The translations under genes and the position numbers were made by a program. Shown piece by piece: positions 1 to 7,245 of a DNA stretch of 44,506 bases. The notes beneath the pieces are model-generated. The model made no database searches and was not told the DNA's origin. It saw only the letters and a list, made by a program, of their open reading frames with translations. Numbering within the stretch: the first letter of the stretch is position 1; every line of letters starts with the position of its first letter. This DNA comes from a virus, in the IMG/VR virus record IMGVR_UViG_3300040801_003302, positions 1-44,506 of that record. One strand, written 5' to 3'.

Positions 1-699
1 AGCGGCACCGGCTCGTCCTATGCTGTTGGCAACCACTATGGCATTTCATGGCTAAGAGCTGCACATCCTCAACGTGATGTTCGTGTAGGTGAAGGGCTAT
101 ATGGCTTTGTTAACGGAACCCAATATTTCGCTTTTGGTACTACCGGTGCACTAATAGAGGGGAATATTTATTTCCCAGACAACCCTAGCCCTTCGCCGGG
201 CGGCGGCCCCGCTTGGTTATCTGCAAGCGGACAACTGCTTGCAATCCGCCCGCCCGCTTACATGCAGATTGTGTCAAACAGTGGTTCTATTTCGCTTGCT
301 AATACGCTAGTTACATTGCAATTAACGACTAGTAGCGGCGCGGATACAATTAACAGAAATTCTTCGCAATTAGCTACAGTCTCTGGGGGAGTTATTACTT
401 TTGCACAGAGCGGTATTTACAAGATCACTATTCAAGTTCAGACGGTAAACAGCAACCGCACAGAACTTATTATCCAAATGCAAGAAGATGTCGGGAGTGG
501 ATTTGTAAATGTACCTAGAGGTTATGCTTCTGATTATGTTTCGCGTGACACCGATCAAAATACTGGCGGATGTACGTTGACTATTCTTCGTCAGTACGAA
601 GCAACCGAAAAGATCCGTTTTAATCTTTTGGGGGATTCGGACGGCACTTGCACCCTAGATAGTACTTGCACCCATGTGATACTGGAGCAACTTGGGTAA
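1..699 (+). CDS. Tail-fibre-like virion protein, C-terminal part (5' end outside window)
   Basis: An open frame runs from the first base of the window to the TAA at 697-699, so the N-terminus is missing. The visible 232 residues are rich in Gly, Ser, Thr and Asn. A low-complexity Pro/Gly hinge lies around residues 60-70. It is followed by a beta-rich domain of about 145 residues with alternating hydrophobic strands, similar in character to the compact C1q/TNF-like tips that end some phage fibres and spore-surface proteins. That fold is inferred from composition and strand pattern, not from a recognised motif. The ATG at 262 lies inside the frame and is probably not the true start. Its position just before the lysis genes suits a late virion gene. 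Receptor binding is possible but unproven. Confidence 0.6.
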   Translation, partial: SGTGSSYAVGNHYGISWLRAAHPQRDVRVGEGLYGFVNGTQYFAFGTTGALIEGNIYFPDNPSPSPGGGPAWLSASGQLLAIRPPAYMQIVSNSGSISLANTLVTLQLTTSSGADTINRNSSQLATVSGGVITFAQSGIYKITIQVQTVNSNRTELIIQMQEDVGSGFVNVPRGYASDYVSRDTDQNTGGCTLTILRQYEATEKIRFNLLGDSDGTCTLDSTCTHVILEQLG

Positions 700-774
700 A
701 TGAATTTTGCAACGCTCTACAAAACGTAAAGAAGAGACAGATTCTTACAGTAGGTTAACCAAAGGAGAAAGACC

Positions 775-906
775 ATGATTGACGAAGTGAAAGAAGACGT
801 GAAAAAGGGTTGGGCACGGCTGAAGGAACTCTGGTTCGGACTGCCCGGCGATGCCAAACTGATCGCTGGAGTCGGGTTCGGCGTCATCATCGGACTTATG
901 CTGTGA
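775..906 (+). CDS. Small membrane protein (43 aa), unknown function
   Basis: A 43-codon frame starts at ATG 775 behind a good ribosome binding site (AAAGGAG, about 9 bases upstream). The first half is charged and amphipathic with two Trp residues. The last ~17 residues are hydrophobic and glycine-rich and could form one membrane span. The stop TGA overlaps the GTG start of the next frame (GTGA at 903-906). This resembles short phage proteins with an N-terminal helix and a C-terminal anchor. A lysis role is conceivable, because the lysozyme and holin follow within 3 kb, but nothing shows it directly. Confidence 0.6.
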   Translation: MIDEVKEDVKKGWARLKELWFGLPGDAKLIAGVGFGVIIGLML

Positions 907-1070
907 TCGGGCGCTTCCACTACGCAATGGGGGAGGGGTACTTCTTTGAGGCTGGTGACGTGACGATTCCGGTCACGATGCCGGAAGGAACCGACATCGA
1001 GGACGTGCCCCTGGAAACTCTGCTTGAAGTCGAACTCGACGGGGAAAAGGTGCTCTCGTGGAGCGAATAA
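903..1070 (+). CDS. Small acidic hypothetical protein (55 aa)
   Basis: The start is taken as GTG 903, which overlaps the stop of the preceding small membrane protein in a GTGA junction. A longer in-frame ATG at 810 would overlap that gene heavily. The product is strongly acidic, lacks Cys and membrane segments, and has a Val-Thr-rich middle suggesting a small beta structure. Its end overlaps the GTG start of the metallopeptidase at 1058 by 13 bases, so the three genes look translationally coupled. I do not recognise the family. Confidence 0.55.
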   Translation: MIGRFHYAMGEGYFFEAGDVTIPVTMPEGTDIEDVPLETLLEVELDGEKVLSWSE

Positions 1071-2695
1071 GGATCGCTTTCTTTGGTCGCCGGGTCAGTG
1101 CCAACTGGTCCCACAAGCACGGGCTTCAGGTTGCCAACTTCGTGAGGCAGATCGGCCTCGGCAAAATTGACATCGAAACGTTCGGTGTCGCCATGCCCGA
1201 GGAGTTCCGGTCGTGCAAAACCAACGCGCCGCACTACGGCGTAGAGTTCATGAAAAAGACGTGGGAGATGCTTCCGGAGCGCCCGGACTTGCTGCCTGTT
1301 GATGAGGAGGGCAAGCCCATTCCAATTCCTGAATGGGCCACACCGACGCACTGGTATATGCTGGGCGGCTGGCATCAAGGTCAGTGCGGGCAGGCAAACT
1401 TCGGAGGAAACCTTGGCAGGACGAACACCGATATGGGGTGCGGGATCACCACTACCGCACATGAGATGGGTCACATGCGCCCGTTCCGACTGCGTCATTC
1501 CAACGCCCGAGACGCGGACGGCACGCTGAAAGAATACAAAGACCGCTCAGGCAAAATGGGCAGCAGCGCGCCTATGAGCCAGCACATGCCGCACATGCTT
1601 GCGTGCGGTCTTCTCGATACTGACGAAGGCACCACGGTCAGAAAGAATTGCCGACTGACCTTAGTGCCGTGGGAGGTGCCTAAGCGGTCTCGTTATGACG
1701 AAGAATACGCGTTTGCCCGGATTACGGACGCGCCATACAACTTTGGCTTGCGCGGCTGGGCCTACGTCAGCGTCCGCAAGATGCGTGGCTATCCTTGGGC
1801 CTACCCGCAGTCTGAGCCGAGCGTTTTCCTTCATGTTGGGAATCAGGTTGAGACTTGGCTGGTGGACAGAATCACGCTGGGCGAAACATCCACCGTGTTC
1901 CCCGGCGTTCGTGTGAAGTACCTGGCCCAGAACGGAGACTCGACTGATGTTGAAATCACGTTCGATGCAGACAATACGCCGGTGAAAGACATGACTGTCA
2001 TGTCACAAGGATTCCCGCCGGAGCCGGGCGTGTTGCCGCCCAGCGGGATCTACGGCGACCCTCACACGCTGGGACAGGGAGTGGACCTTCAGTCCAGTGA
2101 AAAAGGCACCGCCCTGTTCTGGTATACCTTCGATGACGAGGCGTACCGACAATGGTACGTGGCTCAGTTTGAGCCGGGCAGTACGGAGTCGGACCTCTAT
2201 ACGGTAGAGGGAGCCAACTTCTCTGACCCGACAGCGGGGGAGCGCGTAAAGATCGGCACCGTGCGATTCACCGAACACCAAGGGCAAGTGCACTTGGATT
2301 TCGACACGAGCGTTCACGGTCGCGGGTCCATCCCCATGGAAGCCGTGCCGGGGGTGAAAGGCCACCCTGCTGGTGCCTATTACAACCCCGCCCGTAATGG
2401 CGAAGGTTTCACCTTGCGGTTCATCGGAGACCGAGTAGTGGGTTACTGGTATACCTACGAACCGACGGTGAAAAAAGGAACGTGGTTCTACCTTGATGGA
2501 GAGAAGGCGGAGAAGGCCACATTCGATGTGAAGATGTATCGCGCCCGAGCGCCGTTCAATGCTCACAATGTCGGAGAGCCGTTCCTGTTTTACGAGGGAA
2601 CTGCTACCCTGTCGCCTGTAGACCCCGATGCGTTTGAGTTTAGAGTTCCGAAAGGGGACTACGCAATTTCTACCACGATCAAAAAAATCATCTGA
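1058..2695 (+). CDS. Putative zinc metallopeptidase with two C-terminal beta repeats
   Basis: A 545-residue protein starting with GTG 1058. Around residues 135-147 it carries HEMGH followed eight residues later by another His (H-E-M-G-H-x7-H). This is the HExxH zinc site of metallopeptidases with a possible third His ligand, though the spacing is not the classic HExxHxxGxxH. Residues ~328-368 and ~438-480 hold two copies of a Gly/Trp/Tyr-rich repeat (pattern G-x-Y-x-[DN]-P...G-x-G...WYT[YF]), a module seen in many bacterial surface and secreted proteins. It lies directly upstream of the lysozyme, whose ATG overlaps its TGA. A virion-associated or lysis-associated protease acting on the host envelope is the likely role; the substrate is unknown. 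The gene ends with a run of seven A that could support frameshifting. Confidence 0.55.
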   Translation: MERIRIAFFGRRVSANWSHKHGLQVANFVRQIGLGKIDIETFGVAMPEEFRSCKTNAPHYGVEFMKKTWEMLPERPDLLPVDEEGKPIPIPEWATPTHWYMLGGWHQGQCGQANFGGNLGRTNTDMGCGITTTAHEMGHMRPFRLRHSNARDADGTLKEYKDRSGKMGSSAPMSQHMPHMLACGLLDTDEGTTVRKNCRLTLVPWEVPKRSRYDEEYAFARITDAPYNFGLRGWAYVSVRKMRGYPWAYPQSEPSVFLHVGNQVETWLVDRITLGETSTVFPGVRVKYLAQNGDSTDVEITFDADNTPVKDMTVMSQGFPPEPGVLPPSGIYGDPHTLGQGVDLQSSEKGTALFWYTFDDEAYRQWYVAQFEPGSTESDLYTVEGANFSDPTAGERVKIGTVRFTEHQGQVHLDFDTSVHGRGSIPMEAVPGVKGHPAGAYYNPARNGEGFTLRFIGDRVVGYWYTYEPTVKKGTWFYLDGEKAEKATFDVKMYRARAPFNAHNVGEPFLFYEGTATLSPVDPDAFEFRVPKGDYAISTTIKKII

Positions 2696-3138
2696 TGAAT
2701 TTCCTGGCACTTGAACGCCGAGTCAAAGAAGACGAAGGCTTCCGTCCAATTGCCTACTTAGACACGGTAGGTGTATGGACGATTGGCTACGGCCAAACTT
2801 TCTGGTCGGACGGGAGTCCTATTTCTGCTGGCGATGAAATTACAGAGGATGCCGCGCTGCAATTTCTCCGTGCCCAGTTATGGAAATGTGCGACAGACTG
2901 CCAGCGAGACTACGTTTCCTTTGAAGCGCACGACCACGTACGTCAGGAAGTACTGGTCAACATGCGGTACAATTTAGGCCGAGCTGGACTGGCAGGATTC
3001 AAGAAAATGAATGCTGCTGTCGAGAAGTTTGATTACCCTCGGTGGGCGGATGAGATGGAGGACTCACGGTGGTTTCGACAAGTCACTGCGCGCGCCAAAC
3101 GACTCCAGCAAATGGTACGAACGGGGGAACGGTTTTAA
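2695..3138 (+). CDS. Endolysin: T4-type lysozyme (GH24 muramidase)
   Basis: A 147-residue protein matching the phage T4 lysozyme family in length and motif. Glu14 in EDEGFR, Asp23 in YLDT and Thr29 in WTIGYG form the expected catalytic E-D-T triad. It hydrolyses the beta-1,4 bond between N-acetylmuramic acid and N-acetylglucosamine in peptidoglycan at lysis. No signal peptide or signal-anchor is visible, so it should need a holin to reach the cell wall; a holin candidate is two genes downstream. The ATG at 2695 overlaps the TGA of the metallopeptidase gene (TGATG), which implies coupled translation. Confidence 0.9.
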   Translation: MNFLALERRVKEDEGFRPIAYLDTVGVWTIGYGQTFWSDGSPISAGDEITEDAALQFLRAQLWKCATDCQRDYVSFEAHDHVRQEVLVNMRYNLGRAGLAGFKKMNAAVEKFDYPRWADEMEDSRWFRQVTARAKRLQQMVRTGERF

Positions 3139-3146
3139 AACGCAAA

Positions 3147-3160
3147 ACAGGGGTCGCTGT
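3147..3160 (+). repeat. 14-base repeated translation leader, copy 1
   Basis: ACAGGGGTCGCTGT precedes the GTG start at 3162 and recurs exactly at 3951-3964, directly before the ATG at 3965. Both copies are preceded by an A-rich stretch. The GGGG-containing part would serve as the ribosome binding site, and the copies support these two start choices. Confidence 0.7.
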
Positions 3161-3161
3161 T

Positions 3162-3464
3162 GTGTCGGATTTTGAACTTTGGCAAATTATCATTGGCGTA
3201 GGGACAGTCATTATAACCATTGGCCTATCTGTTTTTGGCAAGGGTTTTACTGCGTGGGCCAACCAATTAAAAGACATCACCACAACAGTTGATTCAAGAC
3301 TGGAAGCGATTGCAAACGACTACAAAAACCAAGCAGAAAAAGCGGAGCGGGCTACAAAAGAATTACGCGATGAATTTCATAACCTGGCGATTTCCATGGA
3401 ACGTCGGGTTTCTCGTCTCGAAGTGCAAGATCGACATAAAGCACTACACGAGGACAAACTATGA
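3162..3464 (+). CDS. Membrane-anchored coiled-coil protein of the lysis cassette
   Basis: The start is taken as GTG 3162. A purine-rich ribosome site (CAGGGG) lies upstream within a 14-base sequence repeated before the gene at 3965. A longer frame from 3069 would run inside the lysozyme gene. The 100-residue product has one hydrophobic segment at about residues 5-27, then a charged helical stretch with heptad-like spacing to the C-terminus. One N-terminal membrane span plus a coiled coil is the layout of inner-membrane spanins (Rz-like), and it also fits some small holins or holin regulators. I see no embedded lipoprotein partner gene. The 3' end overlaps the next gene by 4 bases (ATGA). Confidence 0.6.
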   Translation: MSDFELWQIIIGVGTVIITIGLSVFGKGFTAWANQLKDITTTVDSRLEAIANDYKNQAEKAERATKELRDEFHNLAISMERRVSRLEVQDRHKALHEDKL

Positions 3465-3934
3465 GTCTGTTCAGAGATCTTGCATCTGGTGTTGTTGGTG
3501 GCCTGCTCAACAAAGTCGCTCCCGAAGTAGGTGGCTACTTCCGTGAAAAACAGCAGCTGCGCCACGCCATTGAAATAGAAAGGCTGCGCGGCAAAGAACG
3601 TTGGGAAATCCGCAAGACGGAACGCGCTGATCGCTCTGAAGGCCGTGACCACGAGTGGGAACTGGCTTCCCTCGCTGCACACAACAAAACATGGAAAGAC
3701 GAGTGGGTGCTGATTGTACTCAGCATTCCCGCCGTCCTTGCTTTCACTCCTTACGATCACATTGTTGCTAATGGATTTGTTGCTCTCCAAGAAACTCCTT
3801 ATTGGTACCAGGCTATCCTGGCTTCAGTGTTTCTTGCCGTCTACGGCATTCGCTGGATGCGACAAAGGTCAAACGAAAAAGATCTGATGACTAAATTCCA
3901 CGAAATGGAATTGGCAAGAACAAAACGGGGATGA
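3461..3934 (+). CDS. Probable holin (phage holin of the 3TM / GTA-release type)
   Basis: A 157-residue protein with an amphipathic N-terminus (about 1-30), a long charged helix (31-80), and two clear hydrophobic segments at ~82-97 and ~116-133, followed by a charged C-terminal tail. This order, with Trp-Lys-Asp-Glu-Trp just before the first span and Pro-Tyr-Trp-Tyr before the second, resembles the holin family known as holin of 3TMs for gene-transfer release. Holins make holes in the inner membrane and release the endolysin. Its place directly after the lysozyme and the coiled-coil membrane protein supports the call. It starts at ATG 3461 within an ATGA overlap. Confidence 0.7.
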   Translation: MSLFRDLASGVVGGLLNKVAPEVGGYFREKQQLRHAIEIERLRGKERWEIRKTERADRSEGRDHEWELASLAAHNKTWKDEWVLIVLSIPAVLAFTPYDHIVANGFVALQETPYWYQAILASVFLAVYGIRWMRQRSNEKDLMTKFHEMELARTKRG

Positions 3935-3950
3935 CTCTTTCTCAAAAAAT

Positions 3951-3964
3951 ACAGGGGTCGCTGT
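3951..3964 (+). repeat. 14-base repeated translation leader, copy 2
   Basis: An exact copy of the sequence at 3147-3160, abutting the ATG of the metallophosphoesterase gene. It covers half of the short gap after the holin gene. Confidence 0.7.
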
Positions 3965-5158
3965 ATGACAGAGTACGAGTACGAGGGGTTAAAACAATTC
4001 TGCGTTACCCCCAAACAACGTGAAAAGCTAGACGCAGTTTACAAACACGGCTCGCAACGTGCGGCCGCTACTGCGTTAGGCGTTTCAAAAACTACCGTTC
4101 AAGAGGCCATGGCGTCTATCCGACGCCGTGCAGCATACAAAGGGTTTGCGCCTGAGATTGGCATGGATCACCCCCAAGCCGAAGGCTGGGGACTCAACGC
4201 AACAACGGGTCTTTACAAGTTTGATAATACAACTGGCGAACGACATAAAATCCTGGAGTGGGTAAAGGCTAGCCCAGAGAAAGAACAGAACATACAACTC
4301 ATTCGGGACTACGTTGCGACACTTATGGAAGACGTGCCAGCCCGAACCAAAATTGCACCCCCTGTTCCAACACCAATTGACACTATCCTCCCGGCCTTTG
4401 TACTTGGCGATCCGCATTGCGGCATGTACGCCTGGGCCGATGAAGCAGGTGACGACTACAACCTGGACATCTGGTCTCGTCAGCATCGAGCTGCAATTCA
4501 CCAGTTGATCGACCAAGCACCCGTGTCGCAAGAGTGCATCATCGTCAATCTTGGCGATTTCTTTCATGCCAAAAACAACGACAATCGAACCCAAAGCGGG
4601 CATGCGCTCGATGTCGATACGCGCTACTCCAAAGTCTTCCGCGAAGGCTGCGCGACGTTTGAATACATGATCGACGAAGCACTCCGAAAGTACATGCACG
4701 TAACGGCGTACGTCACCGAAGGGAATCACGACAAAGAAAGCGCGTTTGCGTTGGCCGAAGTCCTTCGAGCCTACTACCGAAACGAAGACCGGGTAACAAT
4801 CAAAGGAGGTACGGCGCCTCGCGAGTACCACGAGTTTGGCGTCAATTTTATTGGCATCACTCACGGTCACACGGCCAAACCAGCAACTCTCCCCGCAGTC
4901 ATGGCTGCTGAGCAACCAGAAGCCTGGGGTCGCACTAAGACCCGCCGCTGGTTTGTCGGACACTTTCACCACCAGGACCGCAAAGAGTACCCCGGCTGCA
5001 TAGTCGAGATTTTTCCGACCCTGGCTGGCAAAGACGCGTGGCACAACGAGATGGGGTACTCGTCTGAGCGTGCAATGACTTGCGTCATCTTCAATCGTCA
5101 CACGGGAGAAAAAGGACGGATACTCATCAGCATTGATGACTTGCCAGACAAAGAATGA
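3965..5158 (+). CDS. Metallophosphoesterase with N-terminal helix-turn-helix
   Basis: A 397-residue protein. The C-terminal two thirds hold the calcineurin-like metallophosphoesterase motif set in order: GDPHCG (~147), GDFFH (~196), GNHD (~252), HGH (~300) and GHFHH (~332). These place the Asp, Asn and His ligands for two metal ions, so it should hydrolyse a phosphomonoester or phosphodiester; DNA, RNA or nucleotides are all possible substrates. Residues ~14-55 form a helix-turn-helix-like segment (AAATALGVSKTTVQEAM), suggesting DNA binding. Similar HTH-phosphoesterase proteins occur among late genes of phages. The gene follows the lysis cassette and ends just before a terminator-rich gap, so it is probably the last gene of that transcription unit. 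Confidence 0.85.
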   Translation: MTEYEYEGLKQFCVTPKQREKLDAVYKHGSQRAAATALGVSKTTVQEAMASIRRRAAYKGFAPEIGMDHPQAEGWGLNATTGLYKFDNTTGERHKILEWVKASPEKEQNIQLIRDYVATLMEDVPARTKIAPPVPTPIDTILPAFVLGDPHCGMYAWADEAGDDYNLDIWSRQHRAAIHQLIDQAPVSQECIIVNLGDFFHAKNNDNRTQSGHALDVDTRYSKVFREGCATFEYMIDEALRKYMHVTAYVTEGNHDKESAFALAEVLRAYYRNEDRVTIKGGTAPREYHEFGVNFIGITHGHTAKPATLPAVMAAEQPEAWGRTKTRRWFVGHFHHQDRKEYPGCIVEIFPTLAGKDAWHNEMGYSSERAMTCVIFNRHTGEKGRILISIDDLPDKE

Positions 5159-5174
5159 ATTGCTACATTGGAAT

Positions 5175-5213
5175 CTCGTCGAAGAGGTCCCTTTCCCTTA
5201 GCTCCTCGACGAG
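5175..5213 (+). other. Stable hairpin in the intergenic region after the phosphoesterase gene
   Basis: CTCGTCGA at 5175-5182 pairs perfectly with TCGACGAG at 5206-5213, with further partial pairing inside. No clear T-run follows, so it may be an mRNA 3'-end stabiliser or part of a small RNA rather than a terminator. Confidence 0.5.
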
Positions 5214-5231
5214 TACACTCGGTCTTGTCTT

Positions 5232-5261
5232 AGCCCCGATCTTTATCGGGGCTTCTTTTTT
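5232..5261 (+). terminator. Intrinsic terminator
   Basis: A perfect 9-bp stem AGCCCCGAT / ATCGGGGCT with a 4-base loop, followed by TTCTTTTTT. It would end transcripts of the lysis-phosphoesterase unit. Confidence 0.85.
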
Positions 5262-5308
5262 GAGTAAACTATCCCTGGCTGTGCGGGTGGGGGCACACGT
5301 GTAGCCAC

Positions 5309-5345
5309 GCCGCCAGCCCTCCGCTCCGGGGTTGGCGGCTTTTTT
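5309..5345 (+). terminator. Second intrinsic terminator
   Basis: The stem GCCGCCA / TGGCGGC continues inward with GCCC against GGGT (one G-T pair) and has a 7- to 9-base loop. Six T follow. It stands 50 bases after the first terminator and just before the structural genes, giving a tandem terminator. An 8-bp palindrome ACACGTGT (5295-5302) lies between the two. Confidence 0.8.
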
Positions 5346-5362
5346 CTGCTAGACTTGAGGTT

Positions 5363-5398
5363 ATGACTAAAGCACTTTTGATGACAGATACCAGCTAA
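5363..5398 (+). CDS. Possible 11-codon leader peptide coupled to the next gene
   Basis: ATG 5363 lies 2-3 bases after a TTGAGG sequence and opens an 11-codon frame (MTKALLMTDTS) whose TAA overlaps the ATG of the next gene in a TAATG junction. The structural gene at 5398 has no good ribosome site of its own, so translation may depend on ribosomes finishing this short frame. Whether the peptide itself matters is unknown. The frame is short enough to be chance. Confidence 0.4.
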   Translation: MTKALLMTDTS

Positions 5399-6651
5399 TG
5401 CCCCGCAAAGAAAACATTGGAATGTATCCGAAAGGGATGGATACGAGATCCGACGAAACGTCGTTGATCAACGGCACGGCGCGCGAAATTCGTAACTACG
5501 ATGTTGACCGCGACGGCAACCTTGAACGCCGCCGCCCGATCCGACAACTTCTAGCCGGGTCTGACTACCATAGTCTCCACTCTGCCAAGCACGGTGCGCT
5601 GTACGGCTGCATTAAAAATGAACTCGGCCGCTTCGACATTTTGAACAAAACGTTCACTCCTCTGGCTACCATGCCAGACGCATTCCGCACAGATTTTGTC
5701 GACTTCCGCAACGAGACCCTGGTTTTTAATCCGAGTTTCGCCGTACGCATCCTTCCGCAACGCAACGAAATCCGTACAGTCGGGGTGCCTGTTATTGACA
5801 CCGGTATCGGCATGTTTACTGTGACTTCAACCGGAGGGCTACGCGAAGGAGATTATTCCGTCGCTCTTAGCATCGTTGACGACCTGGGTGAAGAATCTGC
5901 ACTCAGCCCTGAATACAAACTCTCCGTGCCGGAGGGTGGCGGCATCACAGTCATCGGGTTGCCCCTTCGTCCTTTGGATACGCTCCGCATATACTGCACG
6001 ACTCGCAATGGTGAGGAGCTATACGAAGTCTACGAAGGGGAGATGACTGTGGTGTCCGTTTCCATCGACCAAGCGATGGTAAACAACCCCGGCCGCCAGG
6101 CAGAAACAATGGACATGGAACCGCTGCCGCCAGGCCAGTTTGTTACGGCGCAGAACTCTCGCGTGTTTGTTGCTGCCAATGATCGCCTTTACTACTCAGA
6201 ACCTTTCCGCCCGCACCTGACAAAAACTTTCCACAACTTCATTAAGTTCAACGGAATTATCCGGATGCTAAAAGCGACTGATGAAGGCCTCTATGTGGGC
6301 GATGACGACGGAGTTCACTTCCTTACTGGGCGAAACCCTGAAGACTTTCAAACTGAAATTGTCAGTTCTTACTCACCTGTGTACGGCACTGCCGTAAGTG
6401 TTTCCAGCGACGAGTTTGGAGACCGAACTGAAGAAAGCGTTTCTGTTGTCTGGCTTACAACAATTGGCTATCTTGCTGGGTCTGAATCAGGTACAGTATT
6501 CGAGTTGCATCCGGGGCAACTCGATCTCCCCGCATATACGCGGGGGTTTTCCTGCTTCCACAGCCACAATGGCCGGAAGCAGATTATTACCCCGGTTGCG
6601 TCGAGTAGCTGGCTAGGCACTGGTACCGCACTCGATTCCAACATCCACTGA
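5398..6651 (+). CDS. Virion structural protein, beta-propeller-like (tail/stabilisation type)
   Basis: A 417-residue protein. The N-terminus contains a P-K-G-M-D-T-R pattern, often seen at the start of phage proteins that survey a table of values, followed by repeated short beta strands. A segment around residues 265-275 (RLYYSEPFRP) resembles a signature of phage tail or stabilisation proteins with propeller-like folds. A fibronectin-like segment may occupy ~140-180 (DYSVALSIVDDLGEESALSP). There are no catalytic motifs. It opens the plus-strand structural block after the tandem terminators. The exact virion location cannot be told. Confidence 0.55.
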   Translation: MPRKENIGMYPKGMDTRSDETSLINGTAREIRNYDVDRDGNLERRRPIRQLLAGSDYHSLHSAKHGALYGCIKNELGRFDILNKTFTPLATMPDAFRTDFVDFRNETLVFNPSFAVRILPQRNEIRTVGVPVIDTGIGMFTVTSTGGLREGDYSVALSIVDDLGEESALSPEYKLSVPEGGGITVIGLPLRPLDTLRIYCTTRNGEELYEVYEGEMTVVSVSIDQAMVNNPGRQAETMDMEPLPPGQFVTAQNSRVFVAANDRLYYSEPFRPHLTKTFHNFIKFNGIIRMLKATDEGLYVGDDDGVHFLTGRNPEDFQTEIVSSYSPVYGTAVSVSSDEFGDRTEESVSVVWLTTIGYLAGSESGTVFELHPGQLDLPAYTRGFSCFHSHNGRKQIITPVASSSWLGTGTALDSNIH

Positions 6652-6669
6652 TCCAGTAAAGGAACGAAC

Positions 6670-7242
6670 ATGATCAAACACGCGAAAGAGTTTCTGCGCT
6701 ACCTGCGCAATCATCAGTACGAAAAGACTGGTGCCGGGATTCTGTTTCCCCGCGCCCAGGTCCTGGCTTCCGGAGTCTTCACCGACTTCATCAACGGCGA
6801 GAAAGTAGGCGAGTCTCGCAACCTGGCTGTTGACGAAGGGCTGGTCTACTACTTGAACGTCGGTCTTGCCGGTGGCGCTCAGCTTACGAGCTGGTACGTC
6901 GCGTTGTTTAACGGCGCCGCAACGCCGCAGGCAAACTGGACCGCTGCCAACTTCGCCGCCAACGCGACGGAAATCACCACCGGTTACAGCGAAGCTACCC
7001 GGCCCTTGTGGGATCCGGATGCTGTCGACACTGGTAACACGTCAATCGAGAACGCTGCCACCCCGGCGTCGTTCACCATTGTCGGCAGCCTGGCGATTGA
7101 AGGCGCAGCTCTTCTGTCCAGCAACGTGAAAGGCGGCACGGCCGGTACGCTCCTGTCAGCGACCCGCTACGCTTCCACGCGAAACCTGAACGACGGCGAC
7201 ACCTACAACAGCCAGTACCGGGTCGATTTCAACGCGGTTTAA
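6670..7242 (+). CDS. Virion structural protein (190 aa)
   Basis: It starts at ATG 6670 behind AAAGGAACG. The product has a basic N-terminus, then a Gly/Ala/Thr/Asn-rich beta-type body with few charged residues and no Cys. This composition is typical of phage tail or head decoration proteins. It lies between the propeller-like protein and the 1058-residue protein, with only a 3-base gap before the next start. No enzymatic motif is seen. Confidence 0.5.
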   Translation: MIKHAKEFLRYLRNHQYEKTGAGILFPRAQVLASGVFTDFINGEKVGESRNLAVDEGLVYYLNVGLAGGAQLTSWYVALFNGAATPQANWTAANFAANATEITTGYSEATRPLWDPDAVDTGNTSIENAATPASFTIVGSLAIEGAALLSSNVKGGTAGTLLSATRYASTRNLNDGDTYNSQYRVDFNAV

Positions 7243-7245
7243 CTT

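Noticed and set aside
4085-5101. 338-codon minus-strand frame opposite the metallophosphoesterase
   Set aside because: The plus-strand product has all five metallophosphoesterase motifs; the antisense frame is a by-product of codon bias.
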